From positions 186,001 to 250,000 of the forward strand of contig NZ_JALPTH010000001.1 in the NCBI RefSeq assembly GCF_023218175.1: a stretch of DNA of 64,000 nucleotides, given 5' to 3'. Both the position numbers and the translations under genes were made by a program. The DNA is from Streptomyces lichenis (lineage in GTDB: Bacteria; Actinomycetota; Actinomycetes; Streptomycetales; Streptomycetaceae). Below are positions 9,341 to 17,008 of this stretch, piece by piece (position 1 is the first letter of the stretch; the number at the start of each line of letters is the position of its first letter). The notes beneath the pieces are model-generated. The model searched no databases, was not told the origin of the DNA, and saw nothing but the letters and a program-made list of their open reading frames with translations.

Positions 9341-10531
9341 TCAGCCGAGGACGAGGGGAAGGGCGGCCAGGCCGCGGGTGAGGCGGGTTCGGCGCCAGGT
9401 GAGGGAGTCGGCGGGGACGGCCAGGCGGGTGTGGGGGAAGCGGGTCAGCAGGGTGCGGAGGGCGATCTCGGCCTCGGCACGGGCCAGGGGGGCGCCCGGG
9501 CAGCGGTGGATGCCGTGGCCGAAGGAGAGGTGGCCGCCGGCGTCGCGGTCGAGGTCGAGGCGGTCGGGGTCGGGGAAGGCCGCCGGGTCGCGGTTGGCGG
9601 CGCCGGGGGCGATGAGCACCGGGAAGCCCGAGGGGATGTCGACCCCGCCGACGCGCAGGTCCTCGGTGCTGTGGCGGAAGGTGGCCACGCTGACCGGGGA
9701 GTCGTAGCGGAGCAGTTCGTCGAGGGCGCCGGGGATCAGGTCCGGGTCCCGGCGCAGCCGGTCCAAGGCCTCGGGGTGCCGGAGCAGGGCCAGGACGGCG
9801 TTGCCGAGGAAGTGGGTGGTGGTCTCATGGCCGGCGACCAGGAGGAGGGCGGCCAGGGAGACCGCCTCGTCCTGGTCGAGGCCGCCCTGGTCGCAGGCGT
9901 GCAGGAAGGAGGGGAGGGCGTCGGAGCCGGAGTCGGTGTGGGGGGTGGTGAGGAGGCGGGTCAGGTAGTCGCCGATCCGGTGCGAGGCGACGTCGATGCG
10001 GGCGGTGTCGGTGGCGTCGAAGAGGTCGTGGGACCAGGCGGCGAGTGGGCGGCGGTCGGGTTCCGGCACTCCGAGCAGTTCGCAGACCACGGTGACGGGG
10101 AGGGGGACCGCGAGTTCCGCGACGAGGTCGATCTCCTTGCCGGGGTGCCAGGTGGCCGTGAGGTCTTCGACGACCCGGGTGATGAACGGGCGCAGGGCGC
10201 GGACGCGTCCGGTGGTGAACAGCGGTGCCGCCACCCGCCGGTGGCGGGTGTGGGCGGGGGGATCGCTCGCCAGCATGTTGCGGGAGACGGCCGGGTGCAG
10301 ATCGCGGTTCGAGGGGCGGTCGGCGAAGAAGCGGGCGGTGTCCTTGGACAGCCGGGGGTCGGTGAACGCCTCGCGGGCCTCGGCGTGTCCGGTGATCAGA
10401 TAGGAGTGGTGGCCGCCGGAGCCGGTGGGGATCCGTCGGACCGGGCAGCTCTCGCGCAGCCGGTCGTAGGTGGGATAGGGGTCGGTGAAGAAGCGGGGGT
10501 CGCGCAGGGGGTCCTGCCGGGGGGCGGTCAT
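9341..10531 (-). CDS. Cytochrome P450
   Basis: A 396-residue class I bacterial P450. The I-helix motif AGHETTT, the K-helix ELLR (ExxR) and the heme loop FGHGIHRCPG with the proximal Cys are all present. The ATG at 10531 overlaps the stop of the upstream membrane-protein gene (ATGA), so it is the last gene of an operon with an XRE-linked metallopeptidase and a MAB_1171c-type protein. No ferredoxin gene is adjacent. The substrate is unknown; this cassette is not obviously part of the cluster further right. Confidence 0.92.
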   Translation of the reverse strand: MTAPRQDPLRDPRFFTDPYPTYDRLRESCPVRRIPTGSGGHHSYLITGHAEAREAFTDPRLSKDTARFFADRPSNRDLHPAVSRNMLASDPPAHTRHRRVAAPLFTTGRVRALRPFITRVVEDLTATWHPGKEIDLVAELAVPLPVTVVCELLGVPEPDRRPLAAWSHDLFDATDTARIDVASHRIGDYLTRLLTTPHTDSGSDALPSFLHACDQGGLDQDEAVSLAALLLVAGHETTTHFLGNAVLALLRHPEALDRLRRDPDLIPGALDELLRYDSPVSVATFRHSTEDLRVGGVDIPSGFPVLIAPGAANRDPAAFPDPDRLDLDRDAGGHLSFGHGIHRCPGAPLARAEAEIALRTLLTRFPHTRLAVPADSLTWRRTRLTRGLAALPLVLG

Positions 10532-11718
10532 GAGGCCGCCTCCGCGTGCGCGGATGCCGGCTGCCGCGGGTAGGCGTCCGCCACCAGCAGCAGCCACGCC
10601 GTCTCCGCCGGGAGGTCGCCCTTGCGGGAGGCGGTTCCGGAGGCGGGCGGGGCCCCGTCGCCGTCCGGGGTGGTTCCGGCGCGCTTCGCGGCGACGGCCG
10701 CGGCGATGACCGCCGCCTCCACCTCGGCGTCGCCCTCGGGGGTGCCGGCCGTGCCGCGCCGGGCGGCCTCGGCGGCCGCGGCGTCGCGTACCGAGGCGGG
10801 ACGGTAGGTGCGCAGGGCCAGCACGCAGTCGTTGATCTCGATGACCCGGCGGTGCAGATGGAAGTCGAGATCGTGGGTGCCGGCTCCGGTGTTGCCCGGG
10901 TCGAGTACGACCTCGGGCACCGCCGAGGTGACCTCCCGCCACAGCGGTTCCAGCGCGTCGAAGGAGGCGCGCTCCCAGCGTCGGCGGCGGAGTTGGCTGA
11001 GCGGCCAGAGGAGGGCGGGGAGGGTGAGTCCCACGGTGATGAGGAGTACGGCGACAGCGGGCGCGGTCACGCTGAACGCGCAGCGGAACGGCGTCAGCGG
11101 CGTCGAGCAGCGGGAGTGGTCGGGGACGAGTCCCAGACTGAGGCCGATGGAGACCAGGGCGACGAGCTTGTACGCGGCGTAGACGAGGGCGAAGCCGCAG
11201 CCGACCGAGGTCGTGCGCAGGCCCCAGCGCTGGCTGCGCCGGGTCGAGCGCCGGGCCTGGGTCCAGGTCTGGAGCAGGAAGTCCTTGGCCGTGTAGGCCA
11301 GGTAGGAGATGTAGATCAGTACGTAGCACGCGTACAACGCCGAGTTGCGGCCGGTGAGTTGTTCGGCGGCGAAGAAGGCGGTCATACCGGCGACGGCGAC
11401 CGCGAGGACGATCACGCGCAGCCGGATCTGCCGATGGGCCCGCTCCCGGTCCAGGTTGAGCTGGAAGAGGAAGGCGAGGACCGAGGTGGCCGCGGTCAGG
11501 GTGAAGGCGTTGCTGAGGAGCCGGGCGACATGGGGGACCACCGACTCGACCGCCCGCTCCACGGCGGGGGCGTAGGAGGCGAAGGCGAGGGCGAAGGAGG
11601 TCAGCAGTGCCGCCATCGCCCAGGTGCCCGTGGGGCGGTGTCCGCCGCGCCCCCGTACCCAGTAGGCGGCGAAGCACAGCAGCACGACGGCCGTGCCGGT
11701 GAAGAGGACGTTGATCAT
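10528..11718 (-). CDS. MAB_1171c-type putative membrane transporter
   Basis: A 396-residue protein whose first 240 residues hold about seven hydrophobic helices (starting MINVLFTGTAVVLLCFAAYW), followed by a charged cytoplasmic C-terminal region rich in Ala/Arg. This matches the actinobacterial MAB_1171c family, often called a putative transporter; no biochemical function is known to me. It overlaps its neighbours on both sides by ATGA, so ImmA-like peptidase, membrane protein and P450 are translated as a unit. Confidence 0.75.
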   Translation of the reverse strand: MINVLFTGTAVVLLCFAAYWVRGRGGHRPTGTWAMAALLTSFALAFASYAPAVERAVESVVPHVARLLSNAFTLTAATSVLAFLFQLNLDRERAHRQIRLRVIVLAVAVAGMTAFFAAEQLTGRNSALYACYVLIYISYLAYTAKDFLLQTWTQARRSTRRSQRWGLRTTSVGCGFALVYAAYKLVALVSIGLSLGLVPDHSRCSTPLTPFRCAFSVTAPAVAVLLITVGLTLPALLWPLSQLRRRRWERASFDALEPLWREVTSAVPEVVLDPGNTGAGTHDLDFHLHRRVIEINDCVLALRTYRPASVRDAAAAEAARRGTAGTPEGDAEVEAAVIAAAVAAKRAGTTPDGDGAPPASGTASRKGDLPAETAWLLLVADAYPRQPASAHAEAAS

Positions 11719-12242
11719 TTCCGGTGGCGTTTCTTCCTGTGTGGCTTGGCGAACAGCGCGTCCCAGCTCTCCGCGCCGCTGGCGGGCCGGCTCGGCGGGC
11801 CTTCGCGTCCCCGGTACATGAGCTGCCGGATCACGCTGGCCATGACCTCGGCCTCGCGCTCGTCCCGGCTGGTGTAGCCGGTCCGGCCGGACATGCGCCG
11901 GACGAGGGTGGGGTCGAACCCGATCGCGCGCAGGGTGTCCCGGTCCAGTTCCAGGCTGCCGGGGTGGTCGCAGATGATGTGGCTGATCTCGTGGGCGAGG
12001 ATGTGGTTCTGGTGGAGGGGCGAGGTGGCCTCCTCGTAGAACAGCAGGTCGGCGTCCGGGGTCTCCAGCCGGATCCCGCACGGAGCGTCCACGGCGCCCA
12101 GGGTGTTCAGGGGGCGCAGGATGATGGGGCGTCCGCGTTGTTCGGCCACGGCGTCGCGGAGATCGCGGGTGCTGAAGCGGTGCGGGAGCCCAAGCGCCTC
12201 GACGCGTGCCTCGCACGCGGCGCGAAGCTGCTCAAGGTCCAT
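11715..12242 (-). CDS. ImmA/IrrE-family metallopeptidase
   Basis: A 175-residue protein with the zinc motif HEISH in ILAHEISHIICDH and a downstream EREAEVMAS helix that would supply the third ligand. ImmA/IrrE peptidases usually cleave a partner XRE-family repressor; an XRE gene lies directly upstream on the same strand. The start at 12242 gives a compact domain; an ATG-type start at 12431 would add 63 low-complexity residues over a stretch that looks like promoter DNA. A box identical in core to those before the XRE gene sits 7-23 bases upstream of this start. Confidence 0.78.
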   Translation of the reverse strand: MDLEQLRAACEARVEALGLPHRFSTRDLRDAVAEQRGRPIILRPLNTLGAVDAPCGIRLETPDADLLFYEEATSPLHQNHILAHEISHIICDHPGSLELDRDTLRAIGFDPTLVRRMSGRTGYTSRDEREAEVMASVIRQLMYRGREGPPSRPASGAESWDALFAKPHRKKRHRK

Positions 12243-12248
12243 GTCCTC

Positions 12249-12265
12249 ACACTCTGGTGACGCCG
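12249..12265. promoter_or_regulatory. ACACTCTGG box before the ImmA operon
   Basis: ACACTCTGGTGACGCCG is the third copy in the window of a motif found twice upstream of the XRE gene (12987 and 13010). It lies only a few bases before the ImmA start codon. The repeated position before both transcription units suggests a site for the XRE protein; a shared -10-like element (CAGAGT on the minus strand) is the alternative. Confidence 0.5.
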
Positions 12266-12451
12266 GTGGGGGAGGGGAGGGCCGTTGCGGGAGCCCGGTG
12301 TGCGCGCCCCATGCTGACATGTGCGCGACCGCGCCGTACGGGCGGGATGCCCCGGCGGAGGTGCCGTGCGGCTCGGCGCGCCGGATTCGTCGCAGAGCGC
12401 GGCTGAGCCCCTCCTGGCGGCGAGCGACCACAAATCGTGTCGGGGTGCGGT

Positions 12452-12907
12452 TCAGTCGTCCAGATCGAGGCCCTGGGCGCTGTCGTCGGTGGTGAGCCCT
12501 TCGAGCTTCCGGGCCTGCTCGATCACGGTGGACAGCATCCTCAGGCTGTCGACGCTCAGGCCGTTGGCGCGCAGGGCCACCTTGCGGACGTCCTGGTCGC
12601 GCATGGCGGCCAGCAGGCCGATCTCCGCCTTGGTGCGCTCGGCCGCCGCGTTGTCGACGAAGTAGCCCGCCGGTACGCCGAAGAAGTCGGCCAGGGCCTT
12701 GATGGTGTGCCGCGTCGGGTTCCGCTTGGCGCCGGTGCGCAGCTGCTGGATGGCGCTGGCCGTCACTCCGCGCCCCTCTCCGGTCGCCGCCTCGCGGATC
12801 CCCTCGGCCACCTCCGCGTAGGTGTAGGGCCCCCGGGAAGGGGGGTGTACCTCGCGGAACAGGTAGTCCAGGAGCTGGGCGAAGGTGGGCGACTGGTCAT
12901 CCTCCAC
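12452..12907 (-). CDS. XRE-family (EspR-like) transcriptional regulator
   Basis: A 151-residue protein. The N-terminal half has the extended HTH of actinobacterial EspR-like regulators: FAQLLDYLFREVHPP, then PYTYAEVAEGI, SAIQQLRTG and ALADFFGVPAGYF. The C-terminal half is helical and probably dimerises. It is transcribed ahead of the ImmA/MAB_1171c/P450 operon but separated from it by about 210 bases that hold one of the repeated boxes. In ImmA systems the peptidase inactivates such a repressor; that relation is inferred here. Confidence 0.85.
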   Translation of the reverse strand: MEDDQSPTFAQLLDYLFREVHPPSRGPYTYAEVAEGIREAATGEGRGVTASAIQQLRTGAKRNPTRHTIKALADFFGVPAGYFVDNAAAERTKAEIGLLAAMRDQDVRKVALRANGLSVDSLRMLSTVIEQARKLEGLTTDDSAQGLDLDD

Positions 12908-12986
12908 GTGACACGACCTCCTTGGCGTGCTGCCGGGCCTGCGCCCACCACAGTGTTTCTCGAAGCCTCTCGGGGTGGCCCCGGCA

Positions 12987-13019
12987 ACACTCTGGTTGAC
13001 GCCGAACGGCCACTCTGGT
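12987..13019. promoter_or_regulatory. Two direct CACTCTGGT boxes, 23 bp apart
   Basis: Copies begin at 12988 (in ACACTCTGGTTGACGCCG) and 13011 (followed by GTACGTTACC). The first copy and the box at 12249 share the longer string ACACTCTGGT(T)GACGCCG with one inserted T. Two-turn spacing and reuse before the ImmA operon suggest cooperative binding by the XRE regulator. Confidence 0.5.
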
Positions 13020-13114
13020 GTACGTTACCAATGCTTCGCCGCCACTGGAGTGTCGGTGCGGGGGAGATGAGCGGCGCGGGCCGGTTCGGGGTCGAGCTTC
13101 ACGGGGGTGAGCTC

Positions 13115-13163
13115 GCCCGGAGCCCGGAGCCCGGAGCCCGGAGCCCGGAGCCCGGAGCCCGGG
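13115..13163. repeat. Heptanucleotide tandem repeat (GCCCGGA x6 plus one variant)
   Basis: Six perfect GCCCGGA units and a seventh GCCCGGG unit run without interruption. The array is intergenic, about 160 bp before the HAD gene, and is a likely site of copy-number change by replication slippage. Confidence 0.9.
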
Positions 13164-13320
13164 GCGCCGAGGCCGCGCCGGACGGGGTCACCCGCTCCGG
13201 CGGGCCGCCGTCCCACTCCGCGAGTGGGTCGACGCCCGGGCTTTGGGAGGCCGTCCCGTCCCACGCGCCGACCCGCTACGCTCGCTCGCCTGGGGAGGGT
13301 CCCGACCGAGGGGAGAGGGC

Positions 13321-14022
13321 ATGGCGGGCGGAGGGCTCACGCAGTTGCGGGCGGCCGCGGTGAACATCGACGGGGTGATGCTGAACGACACCTTCAGTCC
13401 GGTGATCCACCACTTCATCGTGAGCCGGGGCGGTGTCTACACGGCGGAGCTGGAGCGGCGGATCTTCTCGCAGCGGCAGGCCGAGGCCGCGCGGGCGATC
13501 GCCGAGGCGGCGGGGCTCGCCTGGTCCACGGAGAAGGTCCTGGAGGAGTACTTCCGGGAACGGGCCGCGTACCTGGAGCGCCACCCGGTGCGGATCCTGG
13601 ACGGGGCGCTCGCCCTGGTCGGGCTGCTGCGCTCGCTGGGGCTGCGCACGGTCTGCTACGGGGGGCTGGAGCGCGCGCACTTCGACGCGGCCCTGGGCGA
13701 GCACGCCGGGCTCTTCGACGACCCGGGGTATGTGTGCACGGACGCCTACCGCCCCGGGCTGCGGGAGATCGTCACCGAGACCTTCGGGCTCCGGCCGGGC
13801 CAGGTGCTGGTCATCGACGATGTCGCGCGGGTCGCCGAGACGGCCCGGGGGCTGGGGGTGCCCTTCATCGGCAACCCCAGCGACTTCGCGTACGGCTTCC
13901 AGCGGGCGGCGATGCGCGAGGCGGGGGTGCGGCATCTGGTGCGCTCGCCGGCCGGGATCGGGGAGGAGCTGGTGCGCACCCTGGACGCCGAGGCGGCGGC
14001 GGGGACCTGCTGGACCGGGTGA
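13321..14022 (+). CDS. HAD-superfamily protein with Asn in place of the nucleophile
   Basis: A 233-residue protein. Motif I reads AAVNIDGVMLND, where canonical HAD phosphatases have DxDG: the first Asp, the phosphoryl acceptor, is Asn here. Motif IV (VLVIDDVARVAETARGLG) and the cap region of a haloacid-dehalogenase-like fold are present. HAD phosphatases occur in AfsA-type signal clusters (MmfP in methylenomycin furan biosynthesis), and this gene heads a GBL module with SDR, AfsA and TetR genes. The Asn makes ordinary phosphatase activity doubtful. The ATG at 13321 follows GGGGAGAGGG; the frame extends upstream to 13243. Confidence 0.78.
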   Translation: MAGGGLTQLRAAAVNIDGVMLNDTFSPVIHHFIVSRGGVYTAELERRIFSQRQAEAARAIAEAAGLAWSTEKVLEEYFRERAAYLERHPVRILDGALALVGLLRSLGLRTVCYGGLERAHFDAALGEHAGLFDDPGYVCTDAYRPGLREIVTETFGLRPGQVLVIDDVARVAETARGLGVPFIGNPSDFAYGFQRAAMREAGVRHLVRSPAGIGEELVRTLDAEAAAGTCWTG

Positions 14023-14104
14023 GCGGGGCAACAGGCGTTTCAGGCGGGTTAACTGACGGTCGAAAGGCAGTTCGCGGACCGCTGACGTGCGCTATGAATC
14101 GGGC

Positions 14105-14878
14105 ATGACATCTCAGAAGAGCGGGCTCCTCGCCGGCAAGGTGGCCCTGATAACGGGTGCGAGCAGCGGGATCGGTGCCGCCGCCGCGCGGGTCTTCGCG
14201 CGGGAAGGCGCCTCGGTGCTGCTCGTGGCCCGAAGAGAGCCGCAACTGGCGGAGCTGGTGGACGAGTTGCAGAGTGCCGGGCACAAGGCCCGGTACGCGG
14301 TCGCCGATGTGGCGCGCGGTGCCGAGGTGGCCGAGGCGGTACGGGCGGCGGTCGAGCACTTCGGGCGGCTGGACGCGGCCTTCAACAACGCCGGGTACGG
14401 GGTGGGGCAGACGCCGCTGCACCTGATGGAGGACGAGGTCTACGACCGGATCATGGACACCAACGTCCGCGGCGTCTGGAACTGCCTGCGCCACGAGATC
14501 GCCGCGATGCTGGAGACCGGTGGCGGGTCCATCGTCAACACCAGCAGCGTGGGCGGCCTGGTGGCGACCCCGGTCGCGGCGCCCTACGTCACGTCCAAGC
14601 ACGCGGTGGTCGGGCTGACCCGGGCGGCCGCGGCGGAGTACGCCGGCCAGGGCATCCGGGTCAACGCGGTGGCCCCGGGGACCACCCGCAGTGAAATGGT
14701 GACCGAGTGGTTCCAGGCGGACCCCGCCGTGGAGCCGCTGCTGCACCAGCTGACCCCGCAGTCGCGGACCGCCGAACCCGAGGAGATCGCCGAGGCGGCG
14801 GCCTGGCTGTGCAGTGACCGCTCCTCCTTCGCCACCGGGGTGGTCCTTCCGGTGGACGGCGGGTTCACCATCCTGTGA
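14105..14878 (+). CDS. SDR oxidoreductase of GBL module A (BarS1-like)
   Basis: A 257-residue classical short-chain dehydrogenase. TGASSGIG cofactor motif, NNAG, active-site Ser in NTSS and Y-V-T-S-K catalytic pair are intact. It is closely similar to the SDR of module B (shared NVRGVWNCLR). In virginiae-butanolide systems the SDR BarS1 reduces the 6-keto group of the signalling lactone; the neighbouring AfsA gene supports the same role (inference). No Shine-Dalgarno precedes the ATG at 14105, but TATGAAT at 14093-14099 is correctly placed for a -10 of a leaderless transcript starting at the ATG. Confidence 0.85.
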   Translation: MTSQKSGLLAGKVALITGASSGIGAAAARVFAREGASVLLVARREPQLAELVDELQSAGHKARYAVADVARGAEVAEAVRAAVEHFGRLDAAFNNAGYGVGQTPLHLMEDEVYDRIMDTNVRGVWNCLRHEIAAMLETGGGSIVNTSSVGGLVATPVAAPYVTSKHAVVGLTRAAAAEYAGQGIRVNAVAPGTTRSEMVTEWFQADPAVEPLLHQLTPQSRTAEPEEIAEAAAWLCSDRSSFATGVVLPVDGGFTIL

Positions 14879-14968
14879 GCCGCGCGGACGGCGAACGGGG
14901 GTGTACCGCGGGTCCCCGTTCGCCGTTCCGGTCTTCCCAGGGCGGGGCCGAGAGGGGTACGGGGTGCT

Positions 14969-15979
14969 CTACGCGGGGGGCGCGGCGAGGGTGATGGTGC
15001 TGCTGAACGCGGTCCGGCCGTCCTGCTCGGCCCGTACGGACACCACCCGGACCGCCGGGTCGTCCGAGTCCAGCTCCTCCGCCTCGATCAGGCAGGGCGC
15101 GTCGAACTCCACATAGCGGGTGAAGGAGCTCTCGGCCGCGATCGCGGTGGAGCCGGGGGCGAGCAGCCGGGTCACCTGGCGGGCCGCCTCCAGCAGCACC
15201 ATCCCGGGGATGTGGTCCCCGGGGTGCTCGAAGAGGACCGGGTGGCGCTGGTCGGCCCGCAGCAGCCAGCGGCCCTCGCCCTCGCCCGGCGAGAGCACCA
15301 CGTCGGGGGCGTAGCGGCGGTCGACCAGCGCGGGTGCGACCGGCTCGGACAGCATCGCCCCGGCGCCCGGGTCCTGCGTCAGGTGCTCGCCGCGGATACG
15401 GCGGTAGACCTCCGGCCGCAGGATGGTCGCCTTCGCCATGCCCGAGCCCACCGACCGGCCGTCGCGCTGGATCTCCACGTCGAACCGGATCCCGGCCAGC
15501 TGCCCGGCACGGGTGCGGCGGATCTGCGAGCAGGTCACGACCAGCGCCAGCTCGGCCGGGGTCCCGAGGACCTCCAGCTCCGTCGGGTCGCAGAGGTACT
15601 GGAGGTCGTTGAGGATGAAGTTGCTGTCCAGCGGCACCCCGTACTCGGCGTGCGCCACCAGGGTGCCGGCCTGGCGGACCGTCTCGGCCACCAGCGTGGA
15701 GTCGTAGGACGTCCCGCAGAGGGACGTGAAGTAGCTGTGGGCCCGCGGCCACTGCGCGGAGACGGCGAAGCGGTCCTCGTCCAGGGGCTGCCAGCCGGTC
15801 AGCAGCACCTCGGCGACGGCGGCGCGGTGGACGTACTCCTTCGGCACCGTCGTGGTGAAGTGCGGCTGCGGTCTGGACGACTGCCGCTGTGCCGGGATGA
15901 AGATGTGCGGGTACGCGCCACCGGGCGCGGTGTGCGGGGCCTGCGGTTCCACTTCGAGCATGAGCAGCGAGTCGGACAT
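14969..15979 (-). CDS. AfsA-family gamma-butyrolactone synthase (module A)
   Basis: A 336-residue protein with two AfsA repeats: the first around KEYVHRAAVAEVLLTGW, the second around HPVLFEHPGDHIPGMVLLEA. AfsA-family enzymes condense a beta-ketoacyl chain with dihydroxyacetone phosphate to begin synthesis of A-factor-type signals. The start at 15979 has a GGGGGGA leader. It diverges from a GBL-receptor-type TetR gene, the standard arrangement of scbA/scbR and afsA-like pairs, with a 19-bp palindrome in the shared promoter region. A paralogue lies at 52005. Confidence 0.92.
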   Translation of the reverse strand: MSDSLLMLEVEPQAPHTAPGGAYPHIFIPAQRQSSRPQPHFTTTVPKEYVHRAAVAEVLLTGWQPLDEDRFAVSAQWPRAHSYFTSLCGTSYDSTLVAETVRQAGTLVAHAEYGVPLDSNFILNDLQYLCDPTELEVLGTPAELALVVTCSQIRRTRAGQLAGIRFDVEIQRDGRSVGSGMAKATILRPEVYRRIRGEHLTQDPGAGAMLSEPVAPALVDRRYAPDVVLSPGEGEGRWLLRADQRHPVLFEHPGDHIPGMVLLEAARQVTRLLAPGSTAIAAESSFTRYVEFDAPCLIEAEELDSDDPAVRVVSVRAEQDGRTAFSSTITLAAPPA

Positions 15980-16061
15980 GTCCCCCCCAAGGAGATTTCG
16001 AACCCCTGTCGTGTGAGGATCACAATACAGGGCAGCCGGTTTTTTTCTACCGGTCCGAGAG

Positions 16062-16080
16062 GACAACTTGCTAAGTTGTC
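16062..16080. promoter_or_regulatory. 19-bp perfect inverted repeat between afsA-like and tetR genes
   Basis: GACAACTT, three bases, AAGTTGTC: 8-bp arms are perfect. It lies 65 bp before the TetR start and 83 bp before the divergent AfsA start, where autoregulator-receptor sites normally sit. The sequence is not the ACCAACC type seen near 17.9 kb. A short CCGGT...ACCGG inverted repeat flanks it at 16036-16054. Confidence 0.6.
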
Positions 16081-16144
16081 GTACCAGCCGGTCCGGCCGC
16101 CGTACCGGCCGCGACGGGGTGGCGAGAGCAACGGGAGAAAGCGC

Positions 16145-16780
16145 ATGGCACGACAGGCGCGGGCAGTGGAGACCAGGCGGCTCATCCTGCAGGGCGCGGC
16201 GGTCGTCTTCGACGAGATGGGCTACGACGCGGCGTCGATCAAGGAGATCCTGTCCCGGGTGCCGGTCACCAAGGGCGCCCTGTACTTCCACTTCCCGTCC
16301 AAGGAGGACCTGGCCCGCGGGGTCCTGGAGGAGCAGACCCTCCACCCCAACTTCCTGCCCCAGACGTCGAAGTTGCAGGAGGTGGTGGACCTGGCGATGA
16401 CCGTGGCCCACGCCCTGCCCAACGACGCGATGCTGCGGGCCGGCAGCCGGCTGGCGCTGGAGCGCGGGTCCGTCGACTTCGCGGCGCACAGCCCGTTCCT
16501 GGCCTGGGCCAAGGTGTGTGAGGAGCTGCTGGAGGAGGCCAAGCGCGACGGAGAGGTGCTGCCGCATGTGGACTGCCGTGAGACGGCCGAGCTGATCGTC
16601 GGATCGTTCACCGGGATCCAGGCGTTCTCGCAGGTCAGCTCGGGCCTGCTGGATCTGGAGCAGCGGGTGTCGGCGATGTGGAGGCACATCCTGCCGGCGG
16701 TCGCGGTGCCGTCCGCGCTGACCCGGATGGACACCGGCCCGGACCGGGGCGCACGCCTCTCCCAGGCCGCCGCGGGCTGA
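16145..16780 (+). CDS. GBL-receptor-type TetR regulator (module A, first)
   Basis: A 211-residue protein with the N-terminal HTH typical of ArpA/ScbR receptors (VTKGALYFHFPSKEDLA). The ligand-domain Trp in FLAWAKVCEELL corresponds to the Trp that contacts the butyrolactone in CprB/ArpA. It diverges from the AfsA gene and so is the best candidate for the true receptor of the module A signal. The ATG at 16145 follows GGGAGAAAG. It converges with the second TetR gene. Confidence 0.9.
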   Translation: MARQARAVETRRLILQGAAVVFDEMGYDAASIKEILSRVPVTKGALYFHFPSKEDLARGVLEEQTLHPNFLPQTSKLQEVVDLAMTVAHALPNDAMLRAGSRLALERGSVDFAAHSPFLAWAKVCEELLEEAKRDGEVLPHVDCRETAELIVGSFTGIQAFSQVSSGLLDLEQRVSAMWRHILPAVAVPSALTRMDTGPDRGARLSQAAAG

Positions 16781-16790
16781 GACACCCCAC

Positions 16791-16823
16791 CGAGCCGTCG
16801 CCGCCCCTGTGCGGCGGCGGCTT
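16791..16823. terminator. GC-rich hairpin after tetR A1
   Basis: The arms AGCCG(T/C)CGCCGC and their complement enclose a 5-6-nt loop, starting 11 bases after the TetR stop. Stem length is about 13 bp with one mismatch. Confidence 0.55.
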
Positions 16824-16845
16824 CATCATGCGGCCCGCACGACCG

Positions 16846-16935
16846 GGCCGCGCCCCACCTGAGGGCCGTGCCCCGCCCGGAGGCCGCGCCCCGTCTGAGG
16901 GCCGTGCCCCGCCCGAGGGCCGCCCCCCACCCAAA
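16846..16935. repeat. Five degenerate ~18-bp repeats in the convergent intergenic gap
   Basis: Units of the form GGGCCGYGCCCCRCCYGA begin near 16846, 16863, 16882, 16899 and 16917. They fill the gap between the two convergent TetR genes. They are too short and irregular for a CRISPR array and have no obvious coding value. Confidence 0.5.
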
Positions 16936-17008
16936 GGCCCCCACCCGGGGGCCGCCGTGCCCTCGTGCGTACCGCCAGGCCGCCGCGATTTTGCGCCGGG
17001 CCTCCCGC

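Larger units (their letters stand above)
12908..13320. other. 413-bp intergenic region: XRE promoter boxes and a 7-bp microsatellite
   Basis: No convincing gene. The left part is the leader and promoter of the leftward XRE gene with two CACTCTGGT boxes 23 bp apart. The middle holds a heptanucleotide tandem repeat (13115-13163). The right part leads into the HAD gene at 13321 (RBS GGGGAGAGG). An open frame across it is low-complexity Pro/Gly/Arg sequence created by the repeat. Confidence 0.6.

Noticed and set aside
14087..14105. GTG at 14087 as the SDR start
   Set aside because: It adds six residues outside the conserved SDR start and has no RBS; the ATG at 14105 fits a leaderless message.
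16846..16935. A CRISPR array
   Set aside because: Repeats are about 18 bp, degenerate and without spacers of constant length; no cas genes. The 7-bp and 28-bp tandem repeats elsewhere also have no spacers.
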